Below are positions 56,575 through 64,000 of a DNA stretch of 64,000 bases, in pieces. Made by a program: the position numbers and the translations under genes. This DNA is from Xestospongia bergquistia. Lineage: Eukaryota > Porifera > Demospongiae > Haplosclerida > Petrosiidae. Below the pieces are notes generated by a model. The model saw only the letters and a program-made list of their open reading frames with translations. It did no database searches and was not told where the DNA came from. Where the stretch lies: positions 434,001 to 498,000 of the forward strand of contig OZ014416.1 in assembly GCA_963965975.1 (NCBI GenBank), given 5' to 3'. The stretch's first letter is position 1; every line of letters starts with the position of its first letter.

Positions 56575-58844
56575 ATCACAGAATCTTCCAGCTGGCATCA
56601 TGCTGGTTCTAATAAAACCATTCTTTGCAAAGAGTGTCAGCTGTATTTCAGAAGATATGGTTGTATGAAACCGCTAACAGGTAATTAATGAAATAACATG
56701 TCGATCATTATTTATCATTGTCTCTTTGTATAGTCAAACGAGACCCACCTGACTTTATGTTCAAAGATTATCACATTGTAAGTAAACATTATTACATGAA
56801 TGGTTTATCATGTAAGGGTCTGAGTATGTCTATTGATAACGTGGGTTTGTGGGTATGTTGTTTTCATCATATTATCATTAAATTTAGGCATTGGCTGAAG
56901 AGGGTCGTAAAACTCGCAGTAGTAACGGTATCCACCTACCTCGTACTGGTCTCAGAAATGGCAAAGTATTTAGTAAATCAGACTCTGATGAAGAAGATGA
57001 AGGCATGTCATGATCAAAGCCAATATTTATGTGATAAAATCAATGACATCTTTTTGTTGTAGGAGAAGTATCTGATACTAGTGAATGTAGTAGCACAGAG
57101 AGTAGCGTGGAAGTACCTGTCAATAACCCTAAAGTTTTACAGCCTCGTCGCTCACTATTAGATTTAATGGATAGTCAGAACAAAGCAGCATCTGTTGCTA
57201 CAATGACAGCCAGTACAAGTAGCAACGAGGAAGGTGACACAGAACAACCTCAAATAAAGAAAGATAAGATTGTGGATGAAAGAGAGGTGAGGAGAAAAGA
57301 AGGATATCAGTATACACTGTGTTTATCATGAGACTGATTAGCTTGTTGGATGGAGTTGATAAATATTTTTTAAATATTTTAGGGTGGAGCTAGTGACGAG
57401 GAAGGAAGCGAGGAAAGCACAACTAATGGAGATCACGAGGGTGAAGCTGAAACAGAAGAAAGAGATAGTCAAAAATCTTCAGAAGATCGACAGTCTCCTT
57501 CCAATAGTCCAGAAAGTAGCGGAGAGGAGAGAACTAAACCTCATGGGTGAGTCTAGCAGCTCGTAGTGTTTGTATTAAATGATTTCTTCTTTTTCACAGA
57601 CCTATAGTAACTACACCCAGTGCTATAGCTCCTCTGGCTAGGGAACAACAAGTAGAACAAGTAATAGACCCTGTCCCACAACAATTTCAGCGTGTTCGTG
57701 AAGACAGCGAGGCAACTTGTGCACGGACTGATCTCATTTACATCCACCCTCCACCTGAAGTCAGGCGAGCTATGACAGACCCACAAAAAGTATGAAAAGA
57801 CACTGAAATAATTGAACTTTGTATTATAACTGTATTGTACAATATAATTTATAATAATTAAATAATGTTGTTTTAATTTCTCTCTTTCTACTTAATTCTA
57901 GGCTTTACCTTCTAATCTACCCCATCTTAGTTTTGCTGGACATTCTCGTACTCAATCTGATCTTCCTTCTTCCAACACAGCTATAACACAAAACCCCACC
58001 CACTCAAAACAGCCCAATCAAGTTCCCACTATTACTACATATGAGCCACATTTACCAAGTGGACCCGGTCCTGCTCATTTCGTTAGTTTCCCTATGCCCC
58101 CAATGGCATCCCACCATCCTATAACTCCTCAGTTTCCACCTGGAATAGACCCTTCCTTTGCTGCAGCTACTGCTATAGGGATACCTCAACCATTTTTACC
58201 ACCTAATGCAAGCGAAAGAGAAAGAGAAGAAATAATGGCATGGCAACATCTAATGCTCCAAGCTCAAGCTTCACATGTTCCTGTTGGTATTTCCTTTCCG
58301 CCAGGCCATCCAGTGGGACCACCACCGTCTGACCCAACTCAACAATCACTTGTTTTTCAATTTCCTTCTGCAGAAGAAATTTCCAGAATGCAACAAAGAC
58401 CAGGTGCCCCTATTGCACTACCTGAGGGAGTCCCTGTTGTGCACCCTGCATTTCATCCACTAGCAGCAGCAACACCTAATATTATTATGGATACTAGACA
58501 TCATGAAGATGGAAATGTACGTGGTCCTCATTTTTCAATCACTCTACCAGATACATTATCACTAGCACAGCAACAACAACTCTTACTAGCTCAGCAACAA
58601 CAACAGCAACACTCCCAATTGTTAGCTAATACATCACAAGAAAATATCCTTGAGCTGCAACGTCAATACCAACTAATCTCGCAAGAGGCACAAAAGAATC
58701 CTAATATCATGAACAATCCTAATATTCGTACTATAGTAGCTCAATATCAACAACTAGAACAGTATCTCATTCTACAACAACAACAACAAATGCAACAGGA
58801 ATTACTGATGCGTCAAGAACTGTTAAAACAACAACAACAACAGC

Positions 58845-58876
<32 letters not shown>

Positions 58877-58933
58877 AAGTATCCCTCACAAGCAATGAGA
58901 CCTGGTGTCATAATGAACTTACATGGAAAATAG
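47998..58933 (+). CDS. RERE: Atrophin/RERE transcriptional co-repressor (BAH-ELM2-SANT-GATA)
   Basis: Nuclear co-repressor that binds HDAC1/2 through ELM2-SANT. 22 exons: 47998-48265, 48429-48499, 49654-49753, 50963-51056, 53008-53112, 53559-53613, 53703-53831, 54904-54959, 55042-55099, 55146-55187, 55271-55375, 55535-55615, 55768-55888, 55983-56040, 56246-56277, 56582-56680, 56734-56777, 56888-57002, 57063-57286, 57383-57546, 57600-57789, 57902-58933; 1,080 residues. Basic N-terminus, BAH (about 78-220), ELM2 (about 255-340, RYNTPEERVTGTEELVWEP), SANT (about 347-400, FAKGMRQFGKNFRKIKNELL), and GATA-type finger CRHC...CKEC (about 455-490). Acidic/Ser linkers follow, then a Pro-rich atrophin region with ASEREREEIMAWQHLMLQAQ and a polyQ of 16. 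Exon 18 has a GC donor. Exon 15 is 32 bp. Confidence 0.95.
48500..49653 (+). other. RERE intron 2
   Basis: 1.15 kb, AT-rich, with a short (GT)n near 48841-48857. It ends in (CT)n that forms the 3' splice-site pyrimidine tract. Nothing coding seen. Confidence 0.8.
49616..49651. repeat. (CT)n tract at RERE exon 3 acceptor
   Basis: About 17 CT units run directly into TAG at 49651-49653. Confidence 0.95.
49754..50962 (+). other. RERE intron 3
   Basis: 1.2 kb AT-rich intron. No repeats or coding potential of note. Confidence 0.8.
51057..53007 (+). other. RERE intron 4
   Basis: 1.95 kb, the longest RERE intron. It contains a pyrimidine-rich plus (CA)n stretch near 51165-51211. Nothing coding recognised. 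Confidence 0.8.
53832..54903 (+). other. RERE intron 7
   Basis: 1.07 kb. A short minus-strand frame at 54279-54464 has no recognisable features. It ends in (CT)n at the acceptor. Confidence 0.8.
54876..54902. repeat. (CT)n tract at RERE exon 8 acceptor
   Basis: About 12 CT units end in CAG. Confidence 0.95.
55956..55981. repeat. (CT)n tract at RERE exon 14 acceptor
   Basis: About 12 CT units end in CAG. Confidence 0.95.
56515..56574. repeat. (CT)n tract at RERE exon 16 acceptor
   Basis: About 60 bp of CT with one TTT interruption, ending in ATCACAG. Confidence 0.95.
58829..58876 (+). repeat. CAA-rich polyglutamine tract in RERE
   Basis: Sixteen glutamine codons, fifteen CAA and one CAG, between LLK and KYPSQ. 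Several shorter Q runs precede it from about 58568. Confidence 0.97.
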
Positions 58934-59256
58934 TGACTTCAATTATTAGCTAGGTATTTCATTATTTTAATTGTTATTATTGTTGTTCAGCATTTTCCTC
59001 TTTCTTTCAACAACAATCCCTTTCAATTTGTTTTATAATTATTTGTTGATGATTTGTTACTACTTACTTATCATTTACTTTAAAAAACAAACAAAAATAG
59101 CCACTTTCTGTGTGACTGTTAATAGTAAAATTTTCAAATATTTATGTCAATAGAATTGTACCATTTCCTTATTTGGATAAGCTTGTTGTTTATTACAACA
59201 TGTTGTAATAAAACACTTAAATAAAAGATATTAAAGAATAAATAAAAATTATTTAT
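58934..59256. terminator. Convergent 3' ends of RERE and GPR157-like 1
   Basis: 323 bp between stop codons. AATAAA at 59207-59212 is a poly(A) signal candidate for RERE. On the minus strand AATAAATAA overlaps and follows the receptor stop codon. No gene seen. Confidence 0.55.
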
Positions 59257-60941
59257 TTAATTGATACTCTCATATTTTTTAACAGAACTATGTTTTAATA
59301 GTGATGATGTAGATTGAGACGATCCTCCTCTAACATTTTGTACACTGCTTTTTGAATTGTATGTAATTATAATTTTTGATGACTTGTCATCATCAAATTG
59401 AGCGGTTTGTTGATGACTCTGTGCTGTTTGACTTTCTTCATCATCTCTGTCAACATTCTTGCAACAAATTCTATTAAAGCATCTTATTAATGGTCCAAAA
59501 AATCGCATCAGTATTGCTTTTGAAAGAAAGACGAAAAGAATAGCATTACCAAATCCTTGTGCTGGAGCTCCAAAAGCCTGCAACAATAATATTTGTTAAT
59601 AATTATAACAAACATTACATATAAGTAGATAATGCAGTGTTTGCACATAATTATCATTACAATAACTTATTTAGTGTAAACTACTATATCAGAATGTGTT
59701 AACACTAACTGAAGTACAATATAAAGTAAATGATCATATGATCTAGCTGATATAACACTTTGTGTAATAATTGGGACTTTGTGCAAGGGCTTACATGAAG
59801 AAGTAGTAACACTTCATTGTACAAGACACGATAACAACTTGTATGGATGCAGAAGAATGCCATATCAGGACTGTGCTCAGTTTCTGGTATATAAACATGA
59901 CAAGATGGAATCATTGAGATAAAAAAACGAAGAGTCCCCCAAACACGAAACATAAAAAAAATAAGAGGTACTAACAATAGTTTGAGATCAGCTTTAGACA
60001 GAGCTTCAACCATTGTCTTTCTACTCTTTATCGCTATGGGTGATCTATTGTTTGCTTTGAAATTAACCATATGAGCTGTATTCCAGTGACCAGGATCATC
60101 TTCTGAGATTAAAGTGTCATTGTTGTTTGAATTGTTCTTTACAATCAATTTGTATTCCTACAAGACAATTATATATAATATATATATCATAATTATAAAA
60201 GTATACAAAACGCACTTTTCTAAATTTGCACCTATTGAGGCACACAATTAACAAGTAACACACAATGATGACAAAGAATGCAAGTATCTCCCATAACTTC
60301 TCAGCAACCAACTCCAACACAAAATACAACCACACGTCAGACCGATAACTGGATTCTGAGTTTCCTAGATCTCTTCGTAGGAACCTGTTATCAATGAAGC
60401 ACCATCCAACTGAACTACGAGAATCACCAATACCAAATCTCTTTGAAGCCAACAGATACCCACATATTATGAGCGGAACACCCCACGCTGTGAACACAAA
60501 AGGACGAATTAGTTTCATACCTAGTTTCGGTTTATTGAAGACAAGAAGGACAGTAAAATAAATAGCCAAGTATGCAGTCCAAAAAAAGGAAACACATTGG
60601 AAATAAACTGTTACAAATGCTTGTCCTCTACAGAACAGAATGTAATTATGTTCATTGTTACGAAATCCCTGTTTTGATTTATATATATCTAGAAATACGT
60701 AATGATGAATCACTGCTGACAAAAAACCAACAGCAGTGAAGAAATCAGCAATTGCTAGGAAAAGTAACATTTTCCTTGCAGTGGATTTTCTTACTGCACT
60801 CCATAAAGCAAACGAGATGATGATCAGTGCACTGCCTACGATGGAGAGGGAAGAAGAGACCAGGGTAGCTGGTAATGTTGATAGAGATTTGTTGTCAATT
60901 TCTTGACTTTCGACACAAGAAGAGCTGTTATTGGTGGTCAT
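59257..60941 (-). CDS. GPR157-like seven-transmembrane receptor 1
   Basis: Seven-helix receptor related to GPR157, a ciliary GPCR, and to cAMP-receptor-like proteins. Exons on the minus strand: 60941-60216, 60157-59795, 59577-59257; 469 residues. A short N-terminus with NNSS precedes TM1 (about 27-49, LVSSSLSIVGSALIIISFAL). TM2 has LLFLAIADFFTAVGFLS; TM3 FFWTAYLAIYF; the ECL2/TM5 region SSVGWCFID and KLWEILAFFVIIV. A long loop follows TM5, then TM6 LLLVPLIFFMFRVWGTLRFF and TM7 GFGNAILFVFLSKAI. The Ser/Gln-rich tail is about 70 residues. GWC.ID, KLWE, PLIF..RVW.T.RF and NAI.FV are GPR157 signatures. Tandem paralogue of the next gene with identical intron sites. Confidence 0.88.
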
Positions 60942-61120
60942 CTTTTAAAGTTAGAGCCAACCTCTTTGTTTATGTTAACAATATTCATACGTTCTTTGTT
61001 ACAATGAATATTAAAATTATTAGCAACCTAATCACTTATTGAAATCACTTATTACCTGAAGAAGGAAAAAAATAAAATTCGGTATACAATACACACATAC
61101 ATATACACATGCATCATTAG

Positions 61121-62747
61121 TCAGTAAGTATTGACTGAACTAATAGATCCAGTCCTTTTAATGGAGCCATATTGAAGTTGGACAGATGCAGAACTAGAGA
61201 GACTAGCAGACATCATAGGATCTTCTTCTAATTTCTTTTCAGTTGCTCGCTTTCCAGCTGGGCTGTACGTAACACGAGAGAATGATTTTGGAAGCGGTCG
61301 CTTCTTTTGTTGTGGACTCAGATTGTTGCTATCTTCATTTAATACACTCGTATCCTGGACTGGTTCCCTCCTTTTTATACAGGGACACAAATAGAACAAG
61401 TTATAACAAGAGCGACAGATACGATACAAAATAACTTTGGAACAAAAGACAAAAAGTATTGCATTGCCAAAACCTTGAAGTGGATCACAAATGGACTGAA
61501 AGTAAAAACACAAAAATAAATAATCCTCATCATAATATTGTAATTGTAATAGATAATATTACTGTGACATTTTTCCAAGTGTAAAAACATTTGTATTAAA
61601 ATGGTTAACATCTCACCTGAAAAAACAAAATAACATTATAATTAAGATGATAACATCCCCGTGACACAGTGCTGATATCACATGAAGGTTCGTTAGACCT
61701 GCATTCAGGAGACATTGAAAGGAAGTAACGTACTGTGCCCCATATTCGTAAGAAAATAAAGAAAATAGGAATGGCCAGTAATTTCCAGTCAATTTTAGAC
61801 ATTGCTTGATTCAGAATTAAATGAGATGAGTCAGAGTAGGTCTTAGCTATACGAATATAACCACTGTTACCATTAGCCTTTGTTTCAGAAAAAAAAGGGG
61901 TGTGGTTATCTTTACTGTCTGTCGAGGAATGATAGGCCTACAGAAAAATAATATTATAAGCAACCTGTGGTATTGCTGATGTAGTGTTTATTAAGTTTAA
62001 TGATATTCATATTGCTTACAGCTGGTATGTCATTTAAAACAGAGTGGTTTTATGACTTACTTTCTGAAATTTGCATCTGTTCACACAGATTATAGCAGTA
62101 TAACAAACAACGACAACTACATAAAACAACAACTCCCAGCCCTTGCCACACAAAGCCTCCAACCCGAGGTAGGTTTTGTAATCGTAATGAATGTGACCAG
62201 ATCCATTGAGAGCTACAAAGCACCATCCTGCACTGGAACGAGAGGTAGAACTACCTAGGATACCTAGACTGACGGTGATTACACAGATAACAAAAGGGAT
62301 TCCCCAAGCTGTGATGTTAAATATAACGAGTAGTTTCATACTCCATCGTGTTTTTCTGAGTACCAGAGCAACAACAAAATAAATCGCTAAATATGCTGTC
62401 CAGAAGAATGAGGCAACTGGAAAGAATGTGGTTAAGAAACTTTGGACTTGACAAAATTTTTCAGTACTTTCGTGTGTGTAATTAGGAGTGGGACTCTTGT
62501 CAATCTTTGCAAAGACAAAGAAACCAACTGATGCGACAAGATAGCTCAGTCCTGTCCCCAAATCTGCCAGAGCTAGCAGAAAAACAATAATCCTGGCCAT
62601 TGATCGTCTGAGATCTTTCCACAAACAAAACGTTATAATAATAAGGGAACTACCAAAAATAGACAGCAAGGAGGACATCAGCGTAAAATAGACAGAAGTC
62701 CTCAATTTAGAATCTACATTGATACAGTTGGCGGTGGAGTTCACCAT
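61121..62747 (-). CDS. GPR157-like seven-transmembrane receptor 2
   Basis: Exons on the minus strand: 62747-62061, 61937-61617, 61495-61121; 460 residues. Same architecture and intron positions as receptor 1: TM1 SLLSIFGSSLIIITFCLW, TM2 VFLLALADLGTGLSYLV, TM3 FFWTAYLAIYFVVALVL, SSAGWCFVA, GKGWELLFYVVVVVCY, TM6 LLAIPIFFIFLRIWGTVRYF and TM7 GFGNAILFVFCSKVIL. N-terminal NST and NYT sequons are candidate glycosylation sites. The tail is Ser/Lys-rich. The two paralogues are well diverged outside the membrane segments, so the duplication is not recent. The start codon is 57 bp from the divergent FG-DM9 gene. Confidence 0.88.
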
Positions 62748-62804
62748 CTTCAGAAAACGCCTCCAAGGCGAAAAGTACGTCTACTATAGCCACACCTTCT
62801 TAAT
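62748..62804. promoter_or_regulatory. 57-bp spacer between divergent GPR157-like 2 and FG-DM9 gene
   Basis: The start codons are so close that the 5' UTRs must either be tiny, overlap, or be initiated inside the opposite gene. Relatively GC-rich for the region. Confidence 0.45.
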
Positions 62805-64000
62805 ATGGCGTTTAACTTTGGGTGTTCCACAGAAGATCAACCAACATCAACCACGAAAACTGAACAAGTGACCAGTACTCCATTTGGAGATGGATTTAGC
62901 AGTAGAGGAGGTCTATTTAGCAACAATTTTCAGTCGCCACATGATAACAAACCTCAGCTTCAACAAACAGGTTTTACATTGGGCAGTGGAGTATTGGGTC
63001 AGCAGCCTGGAGGTGGCATGCAAGTTAGTCCTATATTTGGTGGAAAAGCAGAGTTAGGAAAAAGAGACAGCACAAGAACATTAAGATTAAGGGGACTAGA
63101 AACAGGTGTATCACAAGGAGAAGGACTACAACAGCCTACTGTTGGATTATTTGGCTCTGCACAGCAAAGGCCCATGCAATTTGGTGGACCAATATTTGGA
63201 TCAGCACAGCAACAGTCTGCAGGGTTTGGTGGACAAGTTGGCTTTGGGAGAGAATTACAAACAAATTTTGGAAGATTAGGTCAGCCACTTGGTATTGGAC
63301 TTGGAGGAGGATTCGGGCTTGGTGGACCAGTTGGTTTTGCACAGCTGCCATCTGGTGGTATATCCAATATTCTCAAATGGGCGTCTGCCAGTAATGGTAG
63401 TGTCCCAGACGAAGCTGTGGAAGGAGGTTGGTGTAGTCAGACTCAGGAACCTTACTATTTGGCACGAGTTGTACACAGCGATGGGGAATTATATCCTGGA
63501 GTGGTCTTGAAAAGCCAAGGTCTCTGTTTTTACAGTTTTAATAACATTAATGGTTTGAGTATTGGGAGTAAGATCAATTATGAAGTCCTGGTTAATCCCA
63601 ATAACGATGAAACATTGACATGGGTACCAGTCCATAATAGAGATGGTTCTTTCGGTGGTATCCTGCCTGACAACGTTTTTAAAGTGGGATATAACTCGGG
63701 ACATAATATCTGCTTCGGACGTAGGAAGAGCTCAGCCACCGGGGACATAGTACCTGGTCGTGTCAACCCAAATAGAGGGCTAACTTGCATTGAAAATAAC
63801 AAAATTTTTGTAGTTGCAGAGATATTTGGCTATGAAGTACTCTGCCTTGTCGGAAAAGGACCTAGAAAGTTGGAAAAATGCATTGTATATGATATTGAGT
63901 ATGATCAGGAAAATCTGTACATTGATTGGTCTCAAGTCAAATTGGATGAGGCTGTTCTCCTTAATAAGAGCTCAGTACAACAAAAGTTGACACCACATTT
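62805..64000 (+). CDS. FG-repeat / DM9 domain protein, runs off right edge
   Basis: One open frame from ATG 62805 to the window end, 398 residues so far, no stop and no intron. Residues 1-185 are Gly/Gln/Ser-rich with about ten FG dipeptides (FNFG, IFGG, LFGSAQQ, QFGG, IFGSAQQQ, GFGG, NFGR), a composition like FG nucleoporins. Residues about 192-347 hold two DM9-type repeats: GSVPDEAVEGGW, YYLARVVHSDGELYPGVV, INYEVLV, then WVP...GILPDNVF, DIVPGRVNP and FGYEVL. DM9 proteins of molluscs and insects are mannose-binding, lectin-like immune or cytosolic proteins. No signal peptide is visible, so a cytosolic or nuclear location is likely. The combination is not one I recognise. Alternative: simple Gly-rich spacer before DM9, without nucleoporin function. 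Confidence 0.82.
   Translation, partial: MAFNFGCSTEDQPTSTTKTEQVTSTPFGDGFSSRGGLFSNNFQSPHDNKPQLQQTGFTLGSGVLGQQPGGGMQVSPIFGGKAELGKRDSTRTLRLRGLETGVSQGEGLQQPTVGLFGSAQQRPMQFGGPIFGSAQQQSAGFGGQVGFGRELQTNFGRLGQPLGIGLGGGFGLGGPVGFAQLPSGGISNILKWASASNGSVPDEAVEGGWCSQTQEPYYLARVVHSDGELYPGVVLKSQGLCFYSFNNINGLSIGSKINYEVLVNPNNDETLTWVPVHNRDGSFGGILPDNVFKVGYNSGHNICFGRRKSSATGDIVPGRVNPNRGLTCIENNKIFVVAEIFGYEVLCLVGKGPRKLEKCIVYDIEYDQENLYIDWSQVKLDEAVLLNKSSVQQKLTPH

Overview
The window is 64 kb of an AT-rich, intron-dense animal genome. Metazoan-type genes (an atrophin/RERE co-repressor, a 2,000-residue rootletin, GPR157-like receptors, a DM9 protein) sit only 50-650 bp apart. Many introns are 45-100 bp. That compactness, together with an SDR cluster and DM9 domains, fits a sponge draft assembly (demosponge, Amphimedon-like); the species is inference. 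There is one 200-base run of N at 37001-37200. All exon models were built by eye from splice signals, frame continuity and remembered family sequences; no alignment was run.

Layout from left to right. PSMC2 (proteasome ATPase Rpt1, -) runs off the left edge and has an intron of about 5 kb. It is head-to-head with DDI2 (+). CSTF1 (-) is head-to-head with a RUN/Rubicon-homology PLEKHM1-like gene (+). At 17.6-23.1 kb lie four SDR genes (A -, B +, C -, D -) whose cofactor-binding halves are nearly identical in DNA while the rest has diverged. Then come an intronless-CDS TENT4 poly(A) polymerase (+) and rootletin (+). UBE2J2 (-) is head-to-head with COPS7 (+). COPS7 and SMC4 (-) converge on the gap, and both lose their 3' ends there. 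SMC4 is head-to-head with RERE/Atrophin (+). Two tandem GPR157-like receptors (-) follow. The second starts 57 bp from a gene (+, running off the right edge) that joins an FG-repeat, nucleoporin-like N-terminus to DM9 lectin-like repeats.

Themes: (1) divergent pairs separated by 57-650 bp, including proteasome-linked PSMC2/DDI2 and ubiquitin-linked UBE2J2/COPS7; (2) introns shaped by simple repeats, with (CT)n tracts serving as the polypyrimidine tract at several 3' splice sites; (3) an exact 60-bp tandem repeat family at three separate places; (4) three GC-AG introns. I see no retroviral, LTR or Polinton-like element, no CRISPR array, and no rRNA or tRNA gene that I can support.

The most unusual items are the FG-DM9 fusion at the right edge, the conversion-like homogenisation within the SDR cluster, and the 60-bp and 23-bp intronic arrays that carry splice-site-like sequence.
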